64,000 nucleotides of DNA from Opitutaceae bacterium (GCA_016715765.1 JADJZJ010000026.1:31303-95302); one strand, 5' to 3'; shown: positions 26,286 to 35,081, counted from the stretch's first letter. Notes: generated from the sequence alone by a model not told the origin. Program-made: numbers and translations.

Positions 26286-27098
26286 TCACCCCATCAGCTT
26301 CATCAGCGCCGAGAAGTCCTGGTCGGCATAACCCGCTCGCTCCGCCTCCGCCAGGCGGTCGCGGACCGCGTTCAGTACCGGCATGGTTTCGCCGCCGGGG
26401 ATGCGCGAGGCCAGCCGCATGTCCTTCAGCATGTGTTTCACGGAAAACTGCGGGGCGTAATCGCCGGCGCGGAGCTTGGGCTCCTTGAGCTTGGTCACGC
26501 CGGAATAGCTCACGTTCTTGCCCAGGGCGCTGAAAAAAGTGTCGTCGCCCACGCCCGCCCGCCGCACCAGCGCGAGCGCCTCGCAGAGTCCCTGCATGTG
26601 GGCGGAGATGTTGAGGTTCATCGCCAGCTTGAGCGTCGCCGCCTGCGCGTTGCTGCCGATGTGGAAGCGCGTCGCCGACACGAGACTGAGCAGCGGTTCA
26701 AGTTCGGCGATCAGGCCGGCATCGCCGCCCAGGTAAAAGACCGTCTGCTTCGCCTCCGCCGCCGGCTTGCTGCCCGTGAACGGCGCCTCGAGGTAACGGG
26801 CCCCGCGGTCTGACACCAGTTTGAGGAATTTCGTGCTGCTTGCCGGGTCAATGGTGCTCGACTGCACCACAATTTTGCCCGGGCCGAGTGCCGGCAGGAT
26901 GCGGGTGAGGATGGACTCCACCGCCGGCGGATCGGCCACGACGATCTGCACGACGTCAGCCGCCGCGGCCACCGCCTCGGGCGTGGGCCGCCACTGCGGA
27001 AAGGCCGGCTGCGCGGTGCGGTTCCACACGCCGCGCAGCACCCCGGCGGTCTCGTAGTGCCGCGCCCAGGTTCCGCCGATGATGCCGAGTCCGATCAC
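26286..27098 (-). CDS. NAD(P)-dependent oxidoreductase, 3-hydroxyisobutyrate dehydrogenase type
   Basis: 270 residues from GTG 27098. The start MIGLGIIGGTW is a Rossmann GxGxxG turn at the very N-terminus; EAPFTGSKPAAE is the substrate-binding motif and KLAMNLNI contains the catalytic lysine of beta-hydroxyacid dehydrogenases. The usual first strand (for example MKTIGVIGLG) is missing in frame: an ATG at 27110-27112 followed by AAACC would read MKTIGVIGLG if one more A were present. So the protein is either slightly truncated or the sequence lacks one base. Likely reduces or oxidises a short beta-hydroxy acid or related glyoxylate. Confidence 0.85.
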   Translation of the reverse strand: MIGLGIIGGTWARHYETAGVLRGVWNRTAQPAFPQWRPTPEAVAAAADVVQIVVADPPAVESILTRILPALGPGKIVVQSSTIDPASSTKFLKLVSDRGARYLEAPFTGSKPAAEAKQTVFYLGGDAGLIAELEPLLSLVSATRFHIGSNAQAATLKLAMNLNISAHMQGLCEALALVRRAGVGDDTFFSALGKNVSYSGVTKLKEPKLRAGDYAPQFSVKHMLKDMRLASRIPGGETMPVLNAVRDRLAEAERAGYADQDFSALMKLMG

Positions 27099-27162
27099 GC
27101 CGATGGTTTCATGCGCTCATCCCGCCGCCGTTGCCGGCGGGCGTCAATCCCGCAGGCGATCC

Positions 27163-27315
27163 CTGGGAGCGCGACCGCCCTCGGTCGCAATTGTGCAAAA
27201 ACTGGTTGGTGCAGCAGCCTTTGCCTGCAACACCGTCTACTGGCGGTCAAAGGTGATCGTGAATATCGTTTCGATGCGGGCGATTGCGACCGAGGGCGGT
27301 CGCGCTCCCGGGATG
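27163..27315. repeat. TGGGAGCGCGACCGCC inverted repeat
   Basis: Arms CTGGGAGCGCGACCGCCCTC (from about 27163) and its inverse (to about 27313) face each other across roughly 90 bp of unrelated sequence. The head contains GGAG rather than GTAG. Related arms occur at 46908, 47009-47072 and 49328-49460. It fills the 240-bp gap upstream of the oxidoreductase gene. Confidence 0.75.
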
Positions 27316-27338
27316 GCACTCCAAACCATTCCCCCTCC

Positions 27339-29066
27339 CTACAAAATCGGCGTCAGCGTCGGTCCCACGGCCTTGTACAGCCGCGTAAGAATTTCCTTCG
27401 TCGTCAGCAGGCCCTCCGTGCCGGGAAAAGAACCCACCTCGCGGTAGTTCCGGTGAAAATCCGGGTGCCACGGCGCCACCGCGGTCGAGCCCGGCTTCAG
27501 CTCGAAGCTGCTGGTGTTCTGGATCGGCCACACATCAACGGGGGCCAGCGAAAGAAAATCGTCCAACAATCCGTTGATCGCCTGCATGCCGAGGGGCAGC
27601 GCCCGCCGGCCGATCACCCACGCGTTCTCGGGCCGCATGTCGCGCTCGATCTCCTCACGCAGCGCCCGGGCGAACCGCGCATCCTCGATCAGGAGGCCGA
27701 CCTCCGTGTTCAGGTTCTCCGAGCGCGGGTCGAGGTTGTAGGAACCGATGAACGCCACGCGGTCGTCCACCACCAGCGACTTGGCGTGCACGCAAAGGAA
27801 CGGCCCTGGCGTCTTCGCTCCGCCTGCGCGGCTCTGCGCCAGTTCGGCCAGGCTCGCGTGGGTCGGAAACAGTTGCGTCAGTGTCGCCGGCTGCGGCTTG
27901 AATTCATGGATCTCCAGCTGCAGGTCCTCGATGTAGTCGTTGCGCAGGCGGTAGTTCGCCGAATAGGCCATGATGTTGTCGGTCGAGGCGAAGCTGTTGG
28001 TCGAGATGCGGATGCTCAACCCGGGGTGCTTCTCGTGCAGTTCCCGCACGAGCTTGCGCGCGGGTTTGCTGAGGATCAGGTAGGGCGTCTGCATCACGAT
28101 GCTCGACTCCGCCTGCGCCAGCACGCCGCGCAGTTCGCGCGTGATGCGGGCGGTGCGGGAGAAATAGCCGGCCGACTTCCCGGGCTCGTCGCTGATGAAG
28201 GTCACCTTTTCCACCGGTTGCAGGCGGTCGGCGAACCGCTCCCGGATCAGGGCGGCGTCGTTCACCTCGCGCTCGAGCTCCCCGAAGAACGGCCCGAAAT
28301 CATAATCCGCCCGCTGTTCGTAGCGGGGGAACTTGCCGCTGGCCGCCAGCGCCGCGACGTCGGTGAGCGCCGTGGTCGGGACGGAATGCTTGTAGCGCCA
28401 GAACTCCTCGAACGACTCCGCCGCCGCCCGCGCCACCGGCCCGGTGGCCAGCACGTCGCGGTCGCGGAAGTTCAGGCCCGTCGCATGGTCGTAGTAGGTG
28501 TTCTCGATGTTGCGCCCGCCGGTGATCATGACCGCATCGTCGAAGACCATCAGCTTGTTGTGCATGCGCTGGTTGATCCCGCGGAACGACCACAGGCCGG
28601 CGAGCATCGTGTGGACCAGCGTGGGCTTGAGGCGCGACCAGGAGGGCCGGTAATGCCGCAGCTCCAGGTTCGGGTGCGCCGTCGCGAGGAAGGCCGCCAC
28701 GGCCGGGTTCTGGTCCGACACGAGGCTGTCCGCCAGAATGCGCACCTTCACCCCGCGGCGCGCCGCCTCGATCAGCTCGCAGATCATCAGCCGGCCGCAC
28801 TCGTCGTTCGTCCAGATGAACGTCTGCACCACGATGCTGCGCCGCGCATGGCGGATGAGATGCACCCGCAACAGCAGCGCATCGTAGCCCGAATCAAGGC
28901 TGGCAAGCCGGTTGCCCCGCGTGACGGCCTCCGCCCCCTCCCCCGTCTCCGCCGGCGCCAGGCTCGCTGCCACCGCCGGTCCGAGCGGTGAATCCGCAAA
29001 CGGCTCCGCCGCGGCCAGGACACTCGCGAACAGCCAGCAAGCGAGCAGAGCGCCGATTGTCTTCAT
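27339..29066 (-). CDS. Secreted phospholipase D-like/cardiolipin synthase family protein
   Basis: 575 residues from the ATG at 29066 with a clear signal peptide (MKTIGALLACWLFASVLAAA, cut near AAA-EP). Two complete HKD motifs are present: HNKLMVFDD (His169, Lys171, Asp176) and HAKSLVVDD (His427, Lys429, Asp434), each followed by a G-G/S-N turn. The layout fits cardiolipin synthase C-type or periplasmic PLD proteins that transfer or hydrolyse phosphatidyl groups. Starts further upstream in the frame lie in repeat DNA and are rejected. Confidence 0.9.
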   Translation of the reverse strand: MKTIGALLACWLFASVLAAAEPFADSPLGPAVAASLAPAETGEGAEAVTRGNRLASLDSGYDALLLRVHLIRHARRSIVVQTFIWTNDECGRLMICELIEAARRGVKVRILADSLVSDQNPAVAAFLATAHPNLELRHYRPSWSRLKPTLVHTMLAGLWSFRGINQRMHNKLMVFDDAVMITGGRNIENTYYDHATGLNFRDRDVLATGPVARAAAESFEEFWRYKHSVPTTALTDVAALAASGKFPRYEQRADYDFGPFFGELEREVNDAALIRERFADRLQPVEKVTFISDEPGKSAGYFSRTARITRELRGVLAQAESSIVMQTPYLILSKPARKLVRELHEKHPGLSIRISTNSFASTDNIMAYSANYRLRNDYIEDLQLEIHEFKPQPATLTQLFPTHASLAELAQSRAGGAKTPGPFLCVHAKSLVVDDRVAFIGSYNLDPRSENLNTEVGLLIEDARFARALREEIERDMRPENAWVIGRRALPLGMQAINGLLDDFLSLAPVDVWPIQNTSSFELKPGSTAVAPWHPDFHRNYREVGSFPGTEGLLTTKEILTRLYKAVGPTLTPIL

Positions 29067-29117
29067 GCAATCCATCCCGCCGTGAACGCCCCGAACCGTC
29101 AATCCCGATGGGAAACC

Positions 29118-29221
29118 CCTGCCATTAAGCGCGAAGATGCAAAGCCGCGAAGACTGACGACAAGTCGTCATGACCCTTGCGTCATCTTCGCACCTTGGCG
29201 TCTTTGCGCTTGGTCCGAACC
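29118..29221. repeat. GCGAAGATGCAAAGCC-type inverted repeat
   Basis: AAGCGCGAAGATGCAAAGCC (from about 29127) is mirrored by CTTGGCGTCTTTGCGCTTGG (to about 29214). A second copy of the same family lies at about 45917-46007 upstream of the PhyH gene at 46019. Confidence 0.65.
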
Positions 29222-29920
29222 TCAGCCCAGGATCTCCAGCATCCGCGAAAACAGCCGGTTCACCTTCGCCTGGTTTTCCTTCACGAGGTCCTTGAATTTC
29301 GCGAAGTCGATCTCCGTGCCCTCCAGGCCGTTCGCGTAATTGTCGATCAGCGCGAGGCTGTTGTAGTTCAGGCCCGCCTCGGTGCACAGGTCGGCCTCGT
29401 GCGCCGCGGTCATGCCGATGACGTCGCCCCAGTGCTGCACGATGCGGATTTCCGCCTTGGTCTCGAAGCGCGGCCCGCGCATCTGCACGTACACCTTGCC
29501 GGGATGAATGGTGAATTCCGGCGCGAGTTCCTGGATGAGCCGCGGGATGAGGTTGTTCGCGATGCCCGGCGCGCCGCCCTTCAGCTCATGGTCGAAGAAG
29601 GTGGCCGGACCCTGCTGCAGGCCCACGTAGTCGCTGCACGAGACGAAGGTGCCCGGCGGCAGCGCCTTTTTCAGCGAGCCCACCGAGTTCAACGACACCA
29701 CGTCCTTGAACCCGAGTTCGGCCAGCGCGCGGATGTTGGCGCGGTAGTTGATGGAGTGCGGCGGCAGCGGAAACGCGTAGCCGTGCCGGTTGATGAGGAC
29801 AAAGTCCCCCTTGGTCTTGTACGTGACCTCGCCGTGGGCGGTCTCGATCTTCCGCACGTCCCACGCCGCGAAGAGGGTGGAGTTCACAATGCTCGTCCCG
29901 CTGATGAAGGCGACTTTCAT
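29222..29920 (-). CDS. MTAP/PNP family purine nucleoside phosphorylase
   Basis: 232 residues from the ATG at 29920. It matches the MTA/MTI phosphorylase subfamily: NRHG and PPHSINYRANI (phosphate and base region), VSLNSVGSL, MRGPRFETKAEIR and GMTAAHEADLCTEAGL, the strongly conserved signature near the nucleoside site. These trimeric enzymes split 5'-methylthioadenosine, methylthioinosine or purine nucleosides with phosphate. It is shorter than typical MTAP (about 280), close to the compact bacterial forms. Substrate choice is not certain. Confidence 0.88.
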   Translation of the reverse strand: MKVAFISGTSIVNSTLFAAWDVRKIETAHGEVTYKTKGDFVLINRHGYAFPLPPHSINYRANIRALAELGFKDVVSLNSVGSLKKALPPGTFVSCSDYVGLQQGPATFFDHELKGGAPGIANNLIPRLIQELAPEFTIHPGKVYVQMRGPRFETKAEIRIVQHWGDVIGMTAAHEADLCTEAGLNYNSLALIDNYANGLEGTEIDFAKFKDLVKENQAKVNRLFSRMLEILG

Positions 29921-30076
29921 GCCCCGACTCACACGCCGGCGGGCCTTGGTGACAATTCAAAACCGGGCTGTGGATCGGAATGAATGGCGTACAAAGGCCT
30001 GAGATTGAAAACACATCCTAACACTTCTCCACTCAGTCTTGGATGCGGCAACTCTCGCTGGCGGGGACTCGGCGAA

Positions 30077-30155
30077 TACTTTCCCGCGGATCACGCGGAT
30101 TGTCGCGGATAATACCTCCGTCATCCGCGTCGATCCGTGTGATCCGCGGGAAGAC
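30077..30155. repeat. GCGGATCACGCGGATT-type inverted repeat
   Basis: CCCGCGGATCACGCGGATTG (about 30082) is mirrored by ATCCGTGTGATCCGCGGGAA (to about 30152). The element fills part of the 363-bp divergent gap between the phosphorylase and esterase genes; the rest of the gap (30156-30283) shows low-complexity TTCCGAA-like sequence but no gene. Confidence 0.65.
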
Positions 30156-30283
30156 TGAATTCTGGCCGGTGGTCCAAAAACCCAACGGAATTGTGCCACC
30201 CTTCACCCCCGTCTTGCATCCGCCCCAATTTCCGTCCGAACTCCCCTTTCCGAACTCCGAATTCCGCAATCCGAAATTCCCTC

Positions 30284-31249
30284 ATGCCCCTCGTCGACAA
30301 ACCGCTCCCCGAACTCCTGCAATATCAGGGCCGCAATCCGCGCCCTGCCGACTTCGACGCCTATTGGGCCGAGGCCCTGCGCGAATTGGACGCGACCGAT
30401 CCCAAGCCCGAACTCGTGCCGTCCAAGTCGATCACGCCGCGCCACAGCGAGGCCTTCGACCTCTGGTTCACCGGCGTGGGCGGCGCGCGGGTCTACGCGA
30501 AATACGTCCGCCCGAAAAAATCCTCCGGCAAAAACCCCGCCGTGCTCCAGTTCCACGGCTACACCGGCAACAGCGGCGACTTCACCAGCCGGCTGGCCTG
30601 GTCGGGTGAAGGCTTCAGCGTGGCGGCCCTCGACTGCCGCGGCCAGGGCGGCCGCTCCCAGGATTCCATTCAGGTGCTCGGCACGACCTATCGCGGCCAC
30701 ATCATCCGCGGACTCGACGACCCCGATCCCCGCAAGCTCGCCTACCGCCACATGTTCCTCGACACCGCCCAGCTCGCGCGCGTCGTGATGAACCTCCCGG
30801 AGGTTGACGCCACCCGCGTCGGCGCCATGGGCGGATCGCAGGGCGGCGCCCTCACCCTCGCCTGCGCCGCGCTCGAGCCGCGCATCAAGCGGGCCGCCCC
30901 GATCTTCCCCTTCCTCTGCGACTACCAGCGCGTCTGGGAAATGGATCTCGCCAAGGACGCCTACGAGGAGCTCCGCACGTTCTTCCGCCAGTTCGACCCG
31001 CGCCACGAGCGCGAGACCGAGCTCTTCACCCGGCTCGGCTACATCGACTGCCAGCATCTCGCGCCGCGCATCAAGGCCGAGGTCCTCATGTACATCGGGC
31101 TGATGGACACCATCTGCCCGCCGTCCTCGCAGTTCGCCGCCTACAACAAGATCACCGCGAAGAAGTCCCACGTCATCTACCCCGACTACGGCCACGAGGC
31201 CCTCCCGGGCGAAAACGACCAGACGTTCAACTTCATGCTGGGGCTGTAA
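30284..31249 (+). CDS. Acetyl xylan esterase/cephalosporin-C deacetylase family protein (CE7)
   Basis: 321 residues from the ATG at 30284, length normal for CE7. Alpha/beta hydrolase with the CE7 hallmarks RGQGG (119-123), the nucleophile elbow GGSQGG (Ser185), and the Asp/His partners GLMDTICPP (Asp275) and YGHEAL (His304). CE7 enzymes deacetylate xylo-oligosaccharides and other acetyl esters inside the cell; no signal peptide is present, consistent with this. Confidence 0.92.
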   Translation: MPLVDKPLPELLQYQGRNPRPADFDAYWAEALRELDATDPKPELVPSKSITPRHSEAFDLWFTGVGGARVYAKYVRPKKSSGKNPAVLQFHGYTGNSGDFTSRLAWSGEGFSVAALDCRGQGGRSQDSIQVLGTTYRGHIIRGLDDPDPRKLAYRHMFLDTAQLARVVMNLPEVDATRVGAMGGSQGGALTLACAALEPRIKRAAPIFPFLCDYQRVWEMDLAKDAYEELRTFFRQFDPRHERETELFTRLGYIDCQHLAPRIKAEVLMYIGLMDTICPPSSQFAAYNKITAKKSHVIYPDYGHEALPGENDQTFNFMLGL

Positions 31250-31280
31250 GTCAGGCGCCCGGCACCTCGTCCATCAAACT

Positions 31281-31340
31281 GTAGGAGCGGCTTTACGCCG
31301 CGATGTTGCGCTCCCAATCGCGGCATAAAGCCGCTCCTAC
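31281..31340. repeat. GTAGGAGCGGC hairpin
   Basis: GTAGGAGCGGCTTTACGCCG (31281-31304) faces its near-perfect inverse (31317-31340) across 12 bp. It starts with GTAG like the other families. It lies between the esterase and the small gene at 31420 and may end the esterase transcript. Confidence 0.75.
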
Positions 31341-31419
31341 AGTTAGGCTGCAGCCATAGGGAATGCCTCCATGACATCATTGTGTTTCAGGGCCAAACGG
31401 CCTATTCCATCCGGCTGAA

Positions 31420-31701
31420 ATGTCCCTGCTCTCCAAGCTCCGCCGATGGTTTTCCAGCCCGGCCGGAGACTACCGTGAGGAAATCGCCCTCTTGCTCCTC
31501 GCCGCCCGCGAGGATGAGGCCTTCGGCCAGCGGGTCCGATTATTGCTCAGCCTGCCGGGTCCGCAGCGGACGGCGCTGGTCAACACTGCCCTCCATGAGA
31601 TGGCCCTGCGCGGCGAGGCGGAGTCGCTGCGCGAAGCCTTCGCCATCCTTGCCACCGATGGAGGCGCCGCCGCGGCCCTGCGGATCCTGAACGATCCATG
31701 A
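31420..31701 (+). CDS. Small conserved hypothetical protein
   Basis: 93 residues, rich in Ala, Leu and Arg, predicted mostly helical (SLLSKLRRWFSSPAGDYREE then ALLLLAAREDEAFGQR). No recognised domain, signal peptide or membrane segment. Its stop overlaps the start of the next gene by 4 bp (31698-31701), so the two are translationally coupled and it probably serves the AlkZ-related protein. Confidence 0.65.
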   Translation: MSLLSKLRRWFSSPAGDYREEIALLLLAAREDEAFGQRVRLLLSLPGPQRTALVNTALHEMALRGEAESLREAFAILATDGGAAAALRILNDP

Positions 31702-32255
31702 AGGCAAAGGCCGCCTCCCGTCCCCGCGTCCGCACCCTGGAACAGGCGCACGCTTTCGTCCGCACCGTCGGGCTCTGCCTCGTCTTTGCCGACCGCAAGA
31801 AAGACCTGCCCAATCTCTGGGACGTCGTTGACCTGCCGGAAAAGCAGCCGGGCGAAAAGGGCTGGGGAAAAAAGATCGGCGCCGTGTGGACCTGGAAGAA
31901 CCGGCTGCCCGCCACCTATCCCGACGAAATCTTCTACGGCAAGGGTGCCGGCGGCAAAACCGTGCTGATGACCCTCGATTACCTGCGGCGCGAACACTAC
32001 CCGAAGTTCCACCGCCCCGTCACCGCGTGCAGTCCCCTGGCGCGGAAAATCTACGAACTCGTCCGCATCGAACCCATGACCACCGGCGCCCTGCGCACGG
32101 CCGTGCTCAAGGGCGACAAGTCCCTCCGCCCCGCCTTCACCAAGGCGCTCATCGAACTGCAGGTCACGCTGAACATCGTCCGTTCCAACGCCCCCGAGGT
32201 CGAATCCGACACGTGGCTGCGTTTCTCGGACCAGTATCCGTCGGTGTCGGCATAA
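31698..32255 (+). CDS. AlkZ-related protein (winged-helix, probable)
   Basis: 185 residues. VRTVGLCLVFADRKKDLPNLWDVVDL near the start, then AVWTWKNRLPATYPDEIFYGK, match my recollection of short AlkZ-related proteins, which resemble part of the HTH_42 DNA glycosylases that unhook interstrand crosslinks. The C-terminal part (MTTGALRTAVLKGDKSLRPA) looks like a winged helix. It lacks the full glycosylase length (about 400), so catalysis is doubtful. Family call is from memory of motif pattern only. Confidence 0.55.
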   Translation: MKAKAASRPRVRTLEQAHAFVRTVGLCLVFADRKKDLPNLWDVVDLPEKQPGEKGWGKKIGAVWTWKNRLPATYPDEIFYGKGAGGKTVLMTLDYLRREHYPKFHRPVTACSPLARKIYELVRIEPMTTGALRTAVLKGDKSLRPAFTKALIELQVTLNIVRSNAPEVESDTWLRFSDQYPSVSA

Positions 32256-32366
32256 GTAGGGCAGGTCTCCTCCTTCGCCGAGCCTATGGAGGACAGGTCC
32301 GACCTGCCTTTTTTACGCTGCACCGCGGATGAAGCGCTATCAGGGCTGGCTAAAGACCTGCCCTAC
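32256..32366. repeat. GTAGGGC two-hairpin element with nested TCCTTCGCC module
   Basis: The left arm begins GTAGGGCAGGTC and is interrupted by a module starting CTCCTTCGCCGAGCCTATGG, after which CAGGTC is repeated and the palindrome ends GACCTGCC. The spacer holds CACCGCGGATGAAGCG, and the right arm ends GACCTGCCCTAC at about 32366. Located between convergent genes. Confidence 0.75.
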
Positions 32367-32371
32367 TTCAT

Positions 32372-33520
32372 TCACCGCACGGCGAACATCGCCCGGACGT
32401 TCTCCAGCGGCGTGCCCTGGATGAGCGCATTCGAGCAGCCCTGGAAATAGCCCCGGCCGCCGGCCTCATCGAGCGCCGCCTGCGCCTGCGCCCGGACCTG
32501 CTCCGCCGTGCCCCGCGCCAGCAATGACGACGACACGTTGCCCCAGATGACCAGCCGCGGAAATTTTTCCCGCACCGCCGCGACGGTCATCGTCGCGTCG
32601 CGGTCCGTCTCGCCGTAACCCGGGCACGCCGCCTCGCCGAAAATCATGTCCATCAGCGACCAGAGGTTGCCGTCGCTGCGGAAGAAGTGATGCACGCCGA
32701 GCGGGTTCAGCACGGCCGAGGCCTTCACATAACCGGGGAGCACGATGTCGCGGAACATCGCCGGCGAATAAAACGGTCCGATGTTCCCCGCGAGGTCGCC
32801 GCCGCCAAAGATCACCGGCGGACAACCCGCCGCGACCAGCGCCCGGCCGATCGCGATGAGCTGGTCCGCCTGCCGCAGGCACCGCTCGCGGATCAGGTCC
32901 GGCTCCATCGCCATCAGCTCGATGTCCTCGGGATCGAGCCCCACGCCGATGTGCAGGTTGGCGCCAACCACGAGGAACTCGTTGCCATGCCGCCGCCACA
33001 AATCCACCACCGGGGCGATGTGCGCCTGCGCCATCTGCGCCAGGTCCATCGCCTCCATCCGGGCGAGCTCCTTTTGCAGCCGGACCTCCGGCGGATCGGA
33101 ACGGGGCGATTGGTAGCAGGCACTGAAATCAGCAGTAGACGGCTGATATTGCCACAGGCTGTGCTCGCCGGATTCCGGTCCGAACCGGAAGGTGAATTCG
33201 TCAATCCGCGCATCGGGCCGCACGTTCATGCGCCAGGGCATGCGCAGCACGTCCATGTCCAGCGCCCGGTGCACGGCCACCAGGTCCTCGACCAGGTGCG
33301 CCTCAAACTCGGCATGCGCCGCCTCGCCGTCGGCCCACGCAGCCACCTCGGCAAAATGCAGCGAACCGGTGCCGGTGTGCACGGGCCGGCCCAGGATCTC
33401 CGACGCGACGCCGCACGAAATCGCCGGCGTGTAGAGCGGAGCCCGGTCCGCCGGCTCGCAGGCCAGGGTGGCAAGACAGCGTTTCAGGCGGGAAGACGGT
33501 TCATCCATGCGTGAAGTCAT
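32372..33520 (-). CDS. Uroporphyrinogen decarboxylase-superfamily protein (paralogue A)
   Basis: 382 residues, alternative ATG at 33508. URO-D/methyltransferase TIM-barrel type: DVLRMPWRMN, GLDPEDIELMAMEPDL, FGGGDLAGNIGPFYSPAMFR, FRSDGNLWSLMD and the C-terminal GCSNALIQGTPLENVRAM are characteristic of the URO-D-like group found in many anaerobes and verrucomicrobia, some of which are corrinoid methyltransferases. The genuine haem enzyme is unlikely because three copies occur in tandem and the classical N-terminal RQAGR motif is absent. Last of three same-strand paralogues; about 65 percent similar to them by eye. Confidence 0.85.
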   Translation of the reverse strand: MTSRMDEPSSRLKRCLATLACEPADRAPLYTPAISCGVASEILGRPVHTGTGSLHFAEVAAWADGEAAHAEFEAHLVEDLVAVHRALDMDVLRMPWRMNVRPDARIDEFTFRFGPESGEHSLWQYQPSTADFSACYQSPRSDPPEVRLQKELARMEAMDLAQMAQAHIAPVVDLWRRHGNEFLVVGANLHIGVGLDPEDIELMAMEPDLIRERCLRQADQLIAIGRALVAAGCPPVIFGGGDLAGNIGPFYSPAMFRDIVLPGYVKASAVLNPLGVHHFFRSDGNLWSLMDMIFGEAACPGYGETDRDATMTVAAVREKFPRLVIWGNVSSSLLARGTAEQVRAQAQAALDEAGGRGYFQGCSNALIQGTPLENVRAMFAVR

Positions 33521-33544
33521 GGTGGAACTCTGGCTTCAGCGCAC

Positions 33545-33735
33545 GGGCATTCCATCCCCAATCTCCCGCCCGCCCCGAGGTAGTAGCCCGGGTAAGCTCC
33601 ACCACAACGTCTGCGCATGGGTAGCAGGCAGGGCGGGTTTTAACCCGCCCTATTGACGCTTCATCCGCGGTGAGGCACCCGCAGGCAGGTCACACCTGTC
33701 CTCCGTAGGCCCGGCGAAGGAGGAGACCTGCCCAA
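33545..33735. repeat. Gap between URO-D paralogues: shared leader plus nested GTAGGGC-type element
   Basis: 33545-33625 closely resembles 34916-34998 upstream of paralogue B (shared CCCAATCTCCC, CCGAGGTAGTAGCCC and CATGGGTAGC). Then a hairpin GGCGGGTTTTAACCCGCCCT, a core CGCTTCATCCGCGGTG (inverse of the core at 32256 element) and a GGCAGGTC...GACCTGCC arm interrupted by the CCGGCGAAGGAGG form of the TCCTTCGCC module (about 33690-33733). No gene. Confidence 0.7.
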
Positions 33736-33737
33736 CT

Positions 33738-34892
33738 TCACCGCACCTCAAGCATCGCCCGCACATTCTCCACCGGCGTGCCGTGCACGATGGCGTTGGA
33801 GCAGCCCTGGTAATAGCCGGTGCCACCCGACTCCTCCAGCGCCGCCCGGGCCTGCGCGCGCACTTCCGCCACGGAAGCATCCATCAGCAACGAGGAGGAG
33901 ACGTTGCCCCAGATGACCATCCGGGGAAACTTCGCCCGCACCGCCGCGACGGTCATCGTCGCATCGCGGTCCATCTCGCCGTAGCCCGGAATGGCCGCCT
34001 CGCCAAAGAGCATGTCCATCAGCGTCCAAAGGTTGCCGTCGCTGCAGAAGAAATAATGGATGCCCATCCGGTTCAGTTCCTTCAACGCCTTCACATAACC
34101 CGGCAGCACCATGTAACGGAACATCGCCGGCGAATAGATCGGCCCCTGCGTGCCCGCGAGGTCGCCGCCGCCCGACATGACCGGCGGCATGCCCGTTTCC
34201 AGGAGCGCCTGCCCCACGGCGATGGCGTAATCCGCCTGCAGCGAGGTCTTGCGACGGAACAGGTCCGGCTCCGTCACCATGAGTTCGAGGTCATCGGGAT
34301 CGTAGCCCACGCCGATGCCGGCGCCGACGCTGCGCACCATGAATTCGCGGCCATATTTCCGCCACAGGTCCACGGCCGGAACCAGCGCCGCCCGGGCCAC
34401 CGGCAGGGGATCCGCGGCCACCCGCTCGAGTTTCTCCAACTGCCGCCGCAGCCGGACCTCGGGCGCCACCAGCCGCGGCGACTCGTAGACCGCGCTGAAA
34501 TCCGCCGTCTCGGGATGATACTGCCAGATCGTATGTTCGCCCGACTCCGGGCCGAAGCGGAAGGTGTATTCGTCAATCCGCGCATCGGGCCGCTCGTTCA
34601 TGCGCCAGGGCATCCGCAGCACATCCACGTCCAGCGCCCGGTGGATCGCCACGACATCCTCGATCATCCGGGCCTCAAACTCGGCATGCGCCGCCTCGCC
34701 GTCCGCCCACGCCGCCACCTCGGCGTAGCGCAGCGAACCGGTGCCGGTATGGGCGGTGCGGCCGAGAATCTCGGACGCCACACTGCAGGCGATCGCCGGC
34801 ACATGAAGGGGAGCCCGGTCCACCTGGCGGCCCGCGATCGCATCGAGGCAACGGGTCAGGCGGGGATGGGCATCAGCGGGGGTTTGGGGCAT
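33738..34892 (-). CDS. Uroporphyrinogen decarboxylase-superfamily protein (paralogue B)
   Basis: 384 residues from the ATG at 34892; the open frame extends upstream through repeat DNA. Colinear with its neighbours: VLRMPWRMNERPDARIDEYT, GYDPDDLELMVTEPDLF, SGGGDLAGTQGPIYSPAMFR, FCSDGNLWTLMD, GYGEMDRDATMTV and GCSNAIVHGTPVENVRAM. Cys replaces Arg before SDG compared with A and C. Probably a small-molecule or corrinoid methyltransferase/decarboxylase; substrate unknown. The upstream sequence is shared with paralogue A. Confidence 0.85.
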   Translation of the reverse strand: MPQTPADAHPRLTRCLDAIAGRQVDRAPLHVPAIACSVASEILGRTAHTGTGSLRYAEVAAWADGEAAHAEFEARMIEDVVAIHRALDVDVLRMPWRMNERPDARIDEYTFRFGPESGEHTIWQYHPETADFSAVYESPRLVAPEVRLRRQLEKLERVAADPLPVARAALVPAVDLWRKYGREFMVRSVGAGIGVGYDPDDLELMVTEPDLFRRKTSLQADYAIAVGQALLETGMPPVMSGGGDLAGTQGPIYSPAMFRYMVLPGYVKALKELNRMGIHYFFCSDGNLWTLMDMLFGEAAIPGYGEMDRDATMTVAAVRAKFPRMVIWGNVSSSLLMDASVAEVRAQARAALEESGGTGYYQGCSNAIVHGTPVENVRAMLEVR

Positions 34893-35081
34893 GGGAAAAC
34901 TGTGGCTGCCACCCGCCGGCATTTCATGCCCAATCTCCCACCCGTCCCGAGGTAGTAGCCCAAGTTGGCTTCGCCACAAAGTTTGCACATGGGTAGCGCC
35001 CGGCCTCCGGACGGGCGGTTGACCTGCCGCATGCGAATAGCCAGCGGCCCGTCCGGAGGCCGGGCCCTACCCATATCTGGC

